A stretch of DNA of 64,000 nt from Citrobacter sp. RHB25-C09 (GCF_013836145.1 NZ_CP057483.1:2852001-2916000); one strand, 5' to 3'. Positions 49,967-57,387 are shown, counted from the first letter of the stretch. Made by a program: numbers and translations. The notes: generated by a model not told the origin, from the letters alone.

Positions 49967-50627
49967 GAAAACAGAGATGAAAGACCGGATCAGATCAAGG
50001 CGTGTACAGCTCGACATAACGCAGCAGACCCTAGCTAAAAAGCTGGGGGTTAGCCGTGTATCTGTAACAAAATGGGAAAGCGGAACCACAAAACCAGATG
50101 GAGAGAACCTTCATCAGTTAGCGCTGGCGCTACAAACTACCCCGGAATGGATTCTCTATGGTCAGGGTGATGATGGAAAAGTTGATGACACAAAATTAGT
50201 GCCATACTTAAAATCACCAACCGCCGTCCCTATTATTTCTGCTGTGCAGGCAGGCCTGTGGACTGATACCTATGCATGCTCAAGGCTGACTGATGTGATT
50301 TCTTGGACTCAAACAACTGCTAATGTTTCTGATGAAGTTTTTGGTCTAGTCGTTCGCGGCGAATCGATGACAAACCCACATGGACTACCTTCAATACCTG
50401 AAGGCTCTATCGTAATCGTTGAACCACACTATGGTCAGCTAGATGACCTTTATGGGAAGATCGTAGTTGCGGTTTTGGATGGTTCCGCTGAAGCTACGGT
50501 GAAAAAGTTAGTATGGGATAGCCCTTTTGCGTATCTCATGCCTCTTAATCCTGCGTTTAAACCCATTCAGATTGACGGAAATTGCAGAATCGTTGGAAAG
50601 GTTGTTCAGATTACGCAAAACCTATAG
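49965..50627 (+). CDS. CI repressor (helix-turn-helix plus S24 peptidase)
   Basis: A 220-residue LexA-like repressor. The helix-turn-helix is at residues 19-40 (TQQTLAKKLGVSRVSVTKWE). The cleavage site Ala96-Gly97 is in SAVQAGLW, Ser134 in RGESM and the catalytic Lys near residue 180 (TVKKL). It should keep the prophage silent and be cut by RecA after DNA damage. The ATG at 49965 or the one at 49977 may start it; the first lies in an operator. Confidence 0.93.
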   Translation: MKTEMKDRIRSRRVQLDITQQTLAKKLGVSRVSVTKWESGTTKPDGENLHQLALALQTTPEWILYGQGDDGKVDDTKLVPYLKSPTAVPIISAVQAGLWTDTYACSRLTDVISWTQTTANVSDEVFGLVVRGESMTNPHGLPSIPEGSIVIVEPHYGQLDDLYGKIVVAVLDGSAEATVKKLVWDSPFAYLMPLNPAFKPIQIDGNCRIVGKVVQITQNL

Positions 50628-50647
50628 TCCTAACCCCATCATGTAAT

Positions 50648-50673
50648 GCCAGCGACCCCGCTGGCTTTTTTTT
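50648..50673 (+). terminator. Terminator of cI
   Basis: GCCAGCG-ACCC-CGCTGGC followed by eight T residues, 20 bp after the cI stop. Confidence 0.9.
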
Positions 50674-50682
50674 ACACCGAAA

Positions 50683-50735
50683 GGTAACAAAAAGTACATT
50701 ACACTCTTGACCGTAATGGTAACTAAAGGTACATT
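50683..50735 (+). promoter_or_regulatory. PL promoter with left operators
   Basis: TTGACC (-35, 50707) and TACATT (-10, 50730) with 17-bp spacing. Operator-like sites GGTAACAAAAAGTACAT (50683-50699) and GGTAACTAAAGGTACATT (50718-50735, overlapping the -10) match the right operators. CI bound here would block the early operon leading to int. Confidence 0.75.
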
Positions 50736-50756
50736 TCAATTACACCGTAGGAACCA

Positions 50757-50942
50757 TTGGTTACCACGGAAAGTTCCCTGTTCTGGCTGTTCACTTTCCC
50801 CTTGAGGGTGTCAGCCAGCCTTTTCAGGGCACAACATGCAAGCGCACTCCTTCACTTACCAGTTATGGGTGACAGGTGTGAAACGGCGGAGTGCGCTTGC
50901 AGTTGTGGTGAAGTGCAGCCCTTAGAGGTAACCAGAAGATAA
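50757..50942 (+). CDS. Icd/Ash-like short early ORF
   Basis: A 61-codon frame directly behind PL with the QHASALLHLPVMGDRCETA stretch often seen in 'Icd-like/Ash-like' phage ORFs. Such frames overlap a structured RNA and may or may not be translated. Another open frame (PEDKHLAPQPNHVAS... to KGGRR, ending at 51057) follows in a different register; the two may once have been one gene. Confidence 0.4.
   Translation: MVTTESSLFWLFTFPLRVSASLFRAQHASALLHLPVMGDRCETAECACSCGEVQPLEVTRR
50776..50905 (+). ncRNA. C4-like structured leader RNA
   Basis: Two hairpins just downstream of PL: CTGGCTG..CAGCCAG (about 50780-50822) and a 13-bp perfect stem GCAAGCGCACTCC / GGAGTGCGCTTGC (50838-50850 with 50888-50900). 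This recalls the C4 antisense RNA of P1/P7, which overlaps an icd-type ORF and represses it. The similarity is from pattern recognition, not alignment. Confidence 0.45.
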
Positions 50943-51012
50943 GCATCTGGCGCCACAACCCAATCACGTAGCCAGCGTGGTACCAGGAAGTAAGAAAGCT
51001 GTGTGTAGTCTT

Positions 51013-51077
51013 GGCGGTACCAGGGTCTTCAACCTGACAAAAGGAGGACGAAGATAATGTTCTACCTCGGTACCGCC
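51013..51077 (+). promoter_or_regulatory. Attenuator-like inverted repeat around a ribosome site
   Basis: GGCGGTACC (51013-51021) pairs with GGTACCGCC (51069-51077), which is followed by CTTTTTTA. The loop contains AGGAGG and the ATG at 51057. Folding could both hide the start and terminate transcription. Confidence 0.45.
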
Positions 51078-51224
51078 CTTTTTTACAAAACAGACAAGGG
51101 CATCACCGGGCGACGGGCTCATAACCCAATCCACCCGGGCGGTTGCAGCCGCAGGTGCTCTTGTCTGTTTTGTGGAGAAACTAACTGGCGGTTGCGACCG
51201 CCAACTCGAGGGTTAAGACGATGA
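51057..51224 (+). CDS. Small early protein (55 aa)
   Basis: A frame of 55 codons beginning MFYLGTALFYKTDKG with a very strong AAAGGAGG ribosome site. Its ATG overlaps a preceding stop (TAATG) and its own stop overlaps the next start (ATGA), so it is tied into the operon. Four cysteines (GGCSRRCSCLFCGE) could bind metal. Not recognised. Confidence 0.5.
   Translation: MFYLGTALFYKTDKGITGRRAHNPIHPGGCSRRCSCLFCGETNWRLRPPTRGLRR
51087..51171 (+). repeat. 16-bp inverted repeat in the early leader
   Basis: AAAACAGACAAGGGCA (51087-51102) pairs with TGCTCTTGTCTGTTTT (51156-51171), one position being a G-U pair in RNA. It lies inside the 55-codon frame, together with smaller hairpins such as TGGCGGT/ACCGCCA. 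Confidence 0.6.
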
Positions 51225-51592
51225 GTAATGACCGCATGACCGTAGTGCCCGATTTCCTGGGCGAACTGGATGCCGGCGTGTTCATGAACAAGATCGCCGC
51301 AGCGTTGAATACCACCGCGCTCGGCGTTCTGAACAACGGCAACAAAGGCAAGGTAGTCCTCACCTTTGATTTTGAGCGTATGGGTAATTCCGTCGAAGAG
51401 AAGCGCGTCAAGATCAAGCACAAGCTGAACTACAGCACCCCGACGCCGCGCGGTAAAGCGTCTGAAGAGGACACAACCGAAACCCCTATGTGGGTCAACA
51501 AAGGCGGGAAGCTCACCATCCTCCAGGAGGATCAGGGGCAACTGTTCGGGATCACCGGCGCGGTGGACGGAAAGCTTAAAGCGGCTCAGTGA
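51221..51592 (+). CDS. Early phage protein paired with YfdQ
   Basis: A 123-residue protein: MSNDRMTVVPDFLGELDAG, KGKVVLTFDFERMG and KLTILQEDQGQLFG. It is conserved-looking and lies directly before the yfdQ-like gene in SfV-type early regions, but its function is unknown. The start overlaps the previous stop by 4 bp. Confidence 0.75.
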   Translation: MSNDRMTVVPDFLGELDAGVFMNKIAAALNTTALGVLNNGNKGKVVLTFDFERMGNSVEEKRVKIKHKLNYSTPTPRGKASEEDTTETPMWVNKGGKLTILQEDQGQLFGITGAVDGKLKAAQ

Positions 51593-51648
51593 TCCGCAGC
51601 AACAAATTCACTGATACCAATTCGATCATCAGTTAATAAGGAATTTCT

Positions 51649-52476
51649 ATGTCTCAGTTAGACAACGGCACATTTCAACAGGTAAAAGACCTGGTTCTTT
51701 CTGGCTACCATCTGAATGATATTCAGGGTCTGGCATGTCCAACCGCATTGTTACCTCAAGGAACCAGCGTTGAAAGCCTCGAGCGTTTTTCTCTTGAGCG
51801 TTTCCGCTTTCGCGGCGCAATGACCACGACCAGCATTGATGACTTCGCTCGATACTCGAAGGGCTACGCCAGCGCCGCCGAACCCGCCCGTTGCTTTATT
51901 GACGCTGACAACATGACCGCCCGATCGGTTTTCAATATCGGCTCCCTGGACAATCCAGGACATGCCGATAACGTTGCCGCAATTACCCTGAAGAAAACAG
52001 CCCCGTTCCGCGCGCTGCTGCAAATCGATGGCCAACGTCTGAAGCAAAAGCAAATCGCCGAATGGCTGGAAGACTGGAGCGATTATCTTCTGGCGTTCGA
52101 TGCTGATGGTAATACGATTCAGATTTCCCAGGCCGCCCAGGCTGTACGCCGGATCACTATTCAGCAGGCAACCCAGCAGGATCATGAAACAGGTGATTTC
52201 GCGGGCAAACGTTCACTCATGCAAAGTGTCGAAGCCAGTAGCAAAGATGTCATGCCGGTGGCGTTCGAGTTCAAGTGTGTGCCGTATGAAGGGCTTGGCG
52301 AGCGCCGCTTTAGTCTGCGTAACAGCCTGTTGACTGGTGATGAGCCGAGCTTTGTTCTGCGTATCGTCCAACTGGAAGCCCAGGAAGAAGCGATCGCCAA
52401 CGAGTTTCGCGATCTGCTGATCAGTAAATTCGACGGTGAATCAGTAGAAACCTTCATCGGTAACTTTAAAGCGTAA
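51649..52476 (+). CDS. yfdQ: YfdQ family protein (DUF2303)
   Basis: A 275-residue DUF2303 protein, like E. coli CPS-53 YfdQ and phage SfV homologues. Recognisable segments: RFRFRGAMTTTSIDDFARY near residue 52, GHADNVAAITLKKTAPF and ERRFSLRNSLL. Function unknown; it belongs to the early operon from PL. Confidence 0.83.
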   Translation: MSQLDNGTFQQVKDLVLSGYHLNDIQGLACPTALLPQGTSVESLERFSLERFRFRGAMTTTSIDDFARYSKGYASAAEPARCFIDADNMTARSVFNIGSLDNPGHADNVAAITLKKTAPFRALLQIDGQRLKQKQIAEWLEDWSDYLLAFDADGNTIQISQAAQAVRRITIQQATQQDHETGDFAGKRSLMQSVEASSKDVMPVAFEFKCVPYEGLGERRFSLRNSLLTGDEPSFVLRIVQLEAQEEAIANEFRDLLISKFDGESVETFIGNFKA

Positions 52477-52488
52477 TTGCTCAGCATT

Positions 52489-52514
52489 AAATCCCCGGCG
52501 CCGCGGGGATTTAT
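52489..52514 (+). terminator. Weak terminator-like hairpin after yfdQ
   Basis: AAATCCCCG-GCGCCG-CGGGGATTT followed by ATT; a 9-bp perfect stem with a poor T-tract. It may reduce downstream expression. Confidence 0.5.
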
Positions 52515-52607
52515 TGAAGCGTAATTCCTTTATATATCGCCATCTGGCGAGGGATTCGTGCAACCCAAAATCGTGCGGTGCAGCGCACAAATTAAGGAGA
52601 ACTAACG

Positions 52608-53369
52608 ATGGGTTTTATCCAGACTCTTTCCGGTAAGAAGTTCGATTATATCAACTCCACCATTGACGATATTGATATCGAGGATATCGCCGCCGCGCTA
52701 AAATTTCTGTGCCTGCCAGTTGGACAAACATCAAAGCAATTTGGGCTAAAGGTGTTGAGCTCTTTGCAGCAGTATCAAAACAGGAGTCCTTATAACGTGA
52801 ACAATTTAATGATCGACCTCGAAACTATGGGTAAAAAACCAAATGCGCCGATCGTTTCATTGGGTGCTGTTTTCTTTAATCCTCAATCCGGTGAATTAGG
52901 TCCCGAGTTCTATGCGGTAGTCAGCCTCGAAAGCGCTATGGAGTCAGGCGCAGTTCCTGATGGCGATACTATTCTTTGGTGGATGAAACAAAGTGCAGAA
53001 GCGCGGGCGGCAATTTGCGTTGATGATGTAATGCCGATCTCCGATGCACTTTCAGAACTGGATCAGTTTATTGTCCGGCACGCCGACAACCCGAAATATA
53101 TGAAGGTCTGGGGAAACGGTGCCAACTTCGACAATGTCATTTTACGCGGAGCCTACGAACGTGCAGGTTTGTTTTGCCCGTGGGAATTCTGGAATGATCA
53201 CGACGTTCGAACAATCGTAACCCTCGGTCGCACGATAGGATTCGATCCAAAGCGAGATATGCCATTCGATGGAGACATGCATAACGCCCTGGCCGATGCG
53301 CGCCATCAGGCTAAATACGTGTCCGCTATCTGGCTGAAATTGATACCGACCACCAGCACTGATATTTGA
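52608..53369 (+). CDS. DEDDh 3'-5' exonuclease with a YfdR-like N-terminal leader
   Basis: A 253-codon frame. Residues ~65-250 form a DEDDh exonuclease: MIDLETMG (D, E), NFDNVILRGAY (D) and HNALADARHQAKY (H, D). The first ~40 residues (MGFIQTLSGKKFDY...IEDIAAALKFLC) resemble the start of E. coli YfdR, the gene that follows yfdQ elsewhere. A GTG at 52798 with its own AGGAG site is probably the original start of the exonuclease. A deletion has apparently fused the remains of yfdR to it in frame. The exonuclease may act on recombination or replication intermediates. Confidence 0.78.
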   Translation: MGFIQTLSGKKFDYINSTIDDIDIEDIAAALKFLCLPVGQTSKQFGLKVLSSLQQYQNRSPYNVNNLMIDLETMGKKPNAPIVSLGAVFFNPQSGELGPEFYAVVSLESAMESGAVPDGDTILWWMKQSAEARAAICVDDVMPISDALSELDQFIVRHADNPKYMKVWGNGANFDNVILRGAYERAGLFCPWEFWNDHDVRTIVTLGRTIGFDPKRDMPFDGDMHNALADARHQAKYVSAIWLKLIPTTSTDI

Positions 53370-53411
53370 TGTTACAGCCCGGGTGCAGCCGGGCTAAGTG
53401 GAGAAACAGCC

Positions 53412-53621
53412 ATGGCAAAGCTAATGAAGGCGAGTCAATGGGGACGTCGTGAATTCACCAATGACTCAGTCCCTGACAATCGAACTATTAAACGTTGGGT
53501 CGAGAATGGTTTACTCATGGGGCGTATCGTGGACGGTTCAGTTTTTGTCTGCGAAACAGAGAAATGGGGTGTCGACTCAATGGTTAATCAAGCAGTTCGC
53601 CAGTTAATTAATGAGGGCTGA
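53412..53621 (+). CDS. xis: Excisionase
   Basis: A 69-residue protein with the pattern SQWGRREFTNDSVPDN and RTIKRWVENG, typical of winged-helix excisionases of the P21/e14 kind. It lies 2 bp before the integrase start. It directs Int to excise the prophage. Confidence 0.85.
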   Translation: MAKLMKASQWGRREFTNDSVPDNRTIKRWVENGLLMGRIVDGSVFVCETEKWGVDSMVNQAVRQLINEG

Positions 53622-53623
53622 CC

Positions 53624-54826
53624 ATGGCGGCAAGGCCAAGAAAAAGAGAATACCGACATCTGCCAGACTATCTGGTCTTTGATAAAGAACGCGGGGTTTA
53701 TAAATTCACACTTATTACCGGAAAGAAAAAAAATATTGGTAAGGATCGAGCCATAGCAATAGCTATCGCTAGAGAGTACAACCTGAGAATGAGACCTGAG
53801 CTCTCTCCGTCAGTTGATAATCTCATTAGGGAATCTGGTGGGGTTACCGGTGAAGCTAAACCATTTGCTGAACATGTGGATCGCATTATGGCCCGAGCTA
53901 TTGAGGACGAGCGCCCTTCTCAGAGCACCCTGGATGACTGGAAAAATGACGCTCTACGCGTGAAAGAGTTCTTCGTGAATGTTCCGGCCTGCGATATCGA
54001 ACTGGAGCACGTTAACGCATACATCAATCAATACCATGTCGGCGCGTCTGCAAACGTGCAAAACAGAAAAGTCAGCTTCCTGAAAAAGCTGTTTTCGTAT
54101 GCGGTTGATGAATCCCTGATGCTCGATAACCCGGCAACCAGGAAGAAAATGCGCAGGACCGAAGAGAAGAAAAGACAACGCCTGTCTCTCGATCATTTCA
54201 TGGCTATCCGTCGCGCTGCGGAACCATGGCTAAGAACAGCGATGGACCTAGCGTTACAGACGACACATGCAAGGCTCGAAGTATCGCGGATCCGGTATTC
54301 AATTCGGGAACCGAAAAACGGTGTATGTGGTTGTGTCTGGCTCGAACAACCAGAGAATGGAATATATGGAACGCTTTATATCCACCGCCAAAAGGTACAG
54401 AAGAAGGAAGCCTCGCATGTTGCGATCCCCATTGGTGATGAACTAAAGCGTATCATTGATGACAGCCGGGATAATGTGGCAAGTCCGTATGTCGTTCATC
54501 GACTCCCGGAACGGCAGATAAAACGGAGTAAAGAAGTCTCGCATCCCACGCAGGTAGCCCCTGACTATTTAAGTCGGTCATTTTCTGCTATACGCGACAA
54601 ACTCGGGTTATGCGATCACCTCGCAATGGATGAAAGGCCAACATTTCATGAAATTCGCGCGCTTGCAGCTCATCTATTTGACAAGATAGGGGTAGATCCA
54701 CAAAGTCGAATGGCTCACAGCGATGTAAAATCAACAAAGATTTATACCCAAAATCATATCGACTGGGTCTGTGTACCTCACGCAGAAATTTTAGCGGAAT
54801 TTGAAATTATTCAAAAGTTTCGCTAG
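53624..54826 (+). CDS. int: Tyrosine integrase
   Basis: A 400-residue lambda-type integrase. The N-terminal ~60 residues (RKREYRHLPDYLVF) form the arm-binding domain, residues ~80-175 the core-binding domain, and the catalytic domain follows with R in TTHARLEVSRIR, the H-x-x-R box FHEIRALAAHLF and the nucleophile Tyr in STKIYTQNH. It should recombine the 52-bp att sites in tRNA-Pro. Its 3' end overlaps a convergent accessory gene by 36 bp. Confidence 0.94.
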   Translation: MAARPRKREYRHLPDYLVFDKERGVYKFTLITGKKKNIGKDRAIAIAIAREYNLRMRPELSPSVDNLIRESGGVTGEAKPFAEHVDRIMARAIEDERPSQSTLDDWKNDALRVKEFFVNVPACDIELEHVNAYINQYHVGASANVQNRKVSFLKKLFSYAVDESLMLDNPATRKKMRRTEEKKRQRLSLDHFMAIRRAAEPWLRTAMDLALQTTHARLEVSRIRYSIREPKNGVCGCVWLEQPENGIYGTLYIHRQKVQKKEASHVAIPIGDELKRIIDDSRDNVASPYVVHRLPERQIKRSKEVSHPTQVAPDYLSRSFSAIRDKLGLCDHLAMDERPTFHEIRALAAHLFDKIGVDPQSRMAHSDVKSTKIYTQNHIDWVCVPHAEILAEFEIIQKFR

Positions 54827-55702
54827 TTTCCCTAGATAAGTTTCAGTTCGCAGGTCAATAGTTTCTTCCTTCATAGAATCATTTTCAGTTCGCAGGTCAA
54901 TAGTTTCTTCCTTCATAGAATCATTGACCTGCTCGAAAAGTTCAAAATCGAACCAAGAAAGATGAGAAATTTCATCTGATCGAAATAATATATCCATATT
55001 TTTAACTTTATATTTTTTCTGAGAATCAGATGTAATAGCCGAACTCACTGTTACTTCAGAAGGATAGGAATTCGTAAATGTAATAGACAGGGTGTCTTTA
55101 TCTCTATAACCAGACATAAGAGGGAAAATTGATATATAGCTATTTGGAGCTTCACTTTCTGTAGGCTCCTGAATCCCGTTTACTATGCCTACATAAACCT
55201 TTCTTGAAGACAAGGTGATCAGCATTGGCGACTTAGGATTACTTTCCAGTGCATCTAGAAGCATGCTATCCAAAGTTGAATTGGAAATGGTTTTTCTTAA
55301 AACACGAAGCTTTTTGGCGTGTAGAACATTTTCATGATGTTGTTTTTCACAAAAAAAACCTAGTACCATATTCTTCGCCCAAATTATAACCACCCAAATT
55401 AAAGAAACTAAAATTGATGACAATGAAATTAGAGAAAGCCATGTCTCAGCTTTATTATCATTTATTATTTTTTTAATATTAAGAGTATCAGCCAACATTC
55501 CTATTGGATGAAAATTTGGAAAAAAAAACTTTATTATAACCGCTGCTATGATTACAAAAACAACGCTCATTGTGCCATGAGCAGCAACTTTTAAGTAGAG
55601 AAGTTGTCCATCACATCGATGCAACTGATAGTAATGATATAAATTAGCGACTACAAGAATGTAGCCGCTAACGAGAATGGGAATTAGTAGTAAAGCGATC
55701 AA
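54791..55702 (-). CDS. Three-helix membrane protein of the attR accessory operon
   Basis: A 303-residue protein of unknown function, clearly AT-rich. Three transmembrane helices are predicted (residues ~2-20, ~44-62 and ~92-110), followed by a ~190-residue cytoplasmic domain with SRKVYVGIVNG and SYISIFPLMSGYRDKDTL. The C-terminus carries a 14-residue tandem duplication (NDSMKEETIDLRTE twice). It is the second gene of an operon that has its own promoter and lies between int and attR, the classic place for lysogenic-conversion or phage-exclusion genes. It overlaps int convergently. Confidence 0.7.
   Translation of the reverse strand: MIALLLIPILVSGYILVVANLYHYYQLHRCDGQLLYLKVAAHGTMSVVFVIIAAVIIKFFFPNFHPIGMLADTLNIKKIINDNKAETWLSLISLSSILVSLIWVVIIWAKNMVLGFFCEKQHHENVLHAKKLRVLRKTISNSTLDSMLLDALESNPKSPMLITLSSRKVYVGIVNGIQEPTESEAPNSYISIFPLMSGYRDKDTLSITFTNSYPSEVTVSSAITSDSQKKYKVKNMDILFRSDEISHLSWFDFELFEQVNDSMKEETIDLRTENDSMKEETIDLRTETYLGKLAKLLNNFKFR
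54841..54924 (-). repeat. 42-bp tandem duplication
   Basis: Two exact copies (54841-54882 and 54883-54924) of a 42-bp unit, equal to 14 codons in frame near the 3' end of the membrane-protein gene. Exact identity suggests a recent event. Confidence 0.9.
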
Positions 55703-55706
55703 TTAA

Positions 55707-55907
55707 CTAAGCCTTTTCCTTTGCCTTTTGCTGAATCTGAACTTTTACTGTACGCCCTACAATTGCTGCTGCACGTTGCTGCATATCCCTTACTTCTGGG
55801 AGATTGGCGATTTCCTCGGAAGGTATGTAAGCACCGCCTCTCGAACCAACTCTGATGCGAGCATAATCTACCATGTCATGGAAAGGTCTTTGTTTGATAA
55901 TTGCCAT
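55707..55907 (-). CDS. Small basic partner protein of the attR operon
   Basis: A 66-residue protein (MAIIKQRPFHDMVDYARIR...), rich in R, K, Q and A towards the end (RTVKVQIQQKAKEKA). No membrane segment. It has a very strong ribosome site (AGGAGGAG) and lies 4 bp before the membrane-protein gene, so the two are cotranscribed. It might be a regulator, antitoxin or cytoplasmic partner of the membrane protein. Unrecognised. Confidence 0.65.
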   Translation of the reverse strand: MAIIKQRPFHDMVDYARIRVGSRGGAYIPSEEIANLPEVRDMQQRAAAIVGRTVKVQIQQKAKEKA

Positions 55908-55941
55908 TCACTCCTCCTCGTCATGCTGAGGTTTCAACACA

Positions 55942-55970
55942 ATCTTATGTCAAGGAAGAAACCGTGGCAA
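55942..55970 (-). promoter_or_regulatory. Promoter of the attR accessory operon
   Basis: TTGCCA (-35, 55965-55970) and TAAGAT (-10, 55942-55947) with 17-bp spacing, about 35 bp upstream of the first start codon. Confidence 0.6.
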
Positions 55971-56144
55971 ACTTTTATCAAAAAAAATGGTTGTGATCAA
56001 AAGGTAAAAGCATTATGGGGTAAAACATCATGTAACCCATTGATGGGTATAGCGCGAATTTTGCGAAAAAAGCACTGTTTGTTTATACATACGAATGGTT
56101 AACGACACCAGGCACGGAGCGACTTACAGAGCTTTAGAAGCGGT

Positions 56145-56196
56145 GTCATGGGGTGTCGGGGGTCGGAGGTTCAAATCCTCTCGTGCCGACCAAAAT
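56145..56196 (+). repeat. attR: right copy of the 52-bp core repeat
   Basis: Identical to 17764-17815; it is the displaced 3' part of tRNA-Pro. The bases before it do not complete a tRNA. Confidence 0.93.
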
Positions 56197-56203
56197 TCCC
56201 CAG

Positions 56204-56233
56204 AAAAACCAGCCTTCAACGGCTGGTTTTTTT
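56204..56233 (+). terminator. Original chromosomal terminator of tRNA-Pro
   Basis: AACCAGCC-TTCAAC-GGCTGGTT with T-tract, matching the phage-borne copy at 17823-17852 except in the loop and neighbouring bases. Confidence 0.85.
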
Positions 56234-56300
56234 ATGCCTGTGGTTTAGCATCATCTCACGGAACGATGATGCTCTCATAAATGTGGGTTGGCGATGTCGG

Positions 56301-56474
56301 TTAAATTAAATCAATTTTAATATCATAGCTTTCCAACCCCGTCATTTTTTCACGGGCAATAAACTGGATGTCAGCGACTTCCTTACCTGTCTTTTTTTTG
56401 AGTTCTATTATTTTTTTAGTAATGAAATCAGAAATTTCCGCTTCTGCTTTTCTTTTTAACTCTTCGGTTTTCAT
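56301..56474 (-). CDS. Unknown 57-aa protein
   Basis: Starts MKTEELKRKAEAEISDF after AGAGGTG and ends YDIKIDLI. Strongly lysine- and glutamate-rich and probably helical, without a membrane segment. It lies just outside attR on the minus strand. Composition and ribosome site suggest a real gene; no family recognised. Confidence 0.55.
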   Translation of the reverse strand: MKTEELKRKAEAEISDFITKKIIELKKKTGKEVADIQFIAREKMTGLESYDIKIDLI

Positions 56475-56678
56475 TATGCACCTCTTCTGGTCTGTAACGG
56501 CATCTTTCCCGTCAGATCCTGTGATTCATATGATAACTTGTACTACCATTTATATATAAACGATAAGATGGAAAGTTTCAATAATCAAGAGGTTAGTGAA
56601 TATTCTTTGACCTAATCTCGCTCAAGAATCGCACAATGCTTCACAGCATAACGGTACTCATGAATTAATTAACGGTCT

Positions 56679-56909
56679 TTATTTACAGAGTTTAGATGCA
56701 GATTCTAAAATTTCTTCTGAAGACACAGTCCGATCAGAGGCCACATAAATAGTTTTGTGATCTCCTGTAATAGATGGAAAACCTGCGGACATGACTTGTA
56801 GGCGGGCTTTTTCCCCATTCGGGTACTCACACATTATTGTAGTATTAGCCTTCATTATTGACATTACTACCGCCGATGCTGAGTTAAAAAAAACTATTAC
56901 ATTTTTCAT
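56679..56909 (-). CDS. Unknown 76-aa protein
   Basis: Starts MKNVIVFFNSASAVV after AGGAAAATT. It has one hydrophobic stretch at the N-terminus, and the rest (CEYPNGEKARLQVMSAGFPS) looks like a small globular domain with two cysteines. Not recognised. It lies downstream of the csp-ymcF unit, 66 bp away. Confidence 0.55.
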   Translation of the reverse strand: MKNVIVFFNSASAVVMSIMKANTTIMCEYPNGEKARLQVMSAGFPSITGDHKTIYVASDRTVSSEEILESASKLCK

Positions 56910-56975
56910 AATTTTCCTGTAATGAATCTATGAATAAGAACGGCATAAAAAAGGGCTCCAAAAGGAGCCCAAATT

Positions 56976-57191
56976 TTATTTTCTGAAATCTAATGGTGTC
57001 TGACCAGAACGAATGTACATTGCAACATTATCAAATGTAATCATTGTAGTCTTACAAAAAATGCATTTCGCACCGAAAGGATTTTTATCTGTGACATCAA
57101 AAGATGATGTTCTGTACTGAGACCCATAGCAACAAGGGCATCGAAAGTGAATATTATTAGTAATAGCAGTATCCTTAAAGGGGGACGACAT
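56976..57191 (-). CDS. YmcF-like cold-shock small protein
   Basis: A 71-residue zinc-ribbon-like protein: HFRCPCCYGSQYRTSSFDVT and AKCIFCKTTMITFDN, very close to E. coli YmcF, which is coded next to cspG and made in the cold. It overlaps the end of the csp gene by 17 bp and so is coupled to it. Confidence 0.78.
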   Translation of the reverse strand: MSSPFKDTAITNNIHFRCPCCYGSQYRTSSFDVTDKNPFGAKCIFCKTTMITFDNVAMYIRSGQTPLDFRK

Positions 57192-57387
57192 TTACAGCCG
57201 AAGGCCCCTTTGGACCTTGTTCAACACCGAACTCGACTTCTTGATTCTCATTCAGTGTTTTAAAATCGTTACTCTGAATCGCAGAAAAATGTACGAAAAC
57301 ATCCTTACTGCCATCTTTTGGAGTGATAAAACCAAACCCTTTTTCAGGGTTGAACCATTTAACTAAGCCAGTCATTTTATTAGACAT
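57175..57387 (-). CDS. Cold-shock protein, CspA/CspG family
   Basis: A 70-residue CSD protein: MSNKMTGLVKWFNPEKGFGF with RNP1 KGFGFI and RNP2 VFVHF. It is an RNA chaperone that melts structures at low temperature. Closest in memory to CspG/CspB. The start at 57387 has AAGGTAATG upstream; the open frame reaches further up into the untranslated leader that csp mRNAs usually have. Confidence 0.9.
   Translation of the reverse strand: MSNKMTGLVKWFNPEKGFGFITPKDGSKDVFVHFSAIQSNDFKTLNENQEVEFGVEQGPKGPSAVNVVPL

Noticed and set aside
56095..56280. Frame through attR; also a second tRNA
   Set aside because: The frame is only the translation of the tRNA fragment and terminator. The tRNA itself lacks its 5' half, so it is the att repeat, not a gene.
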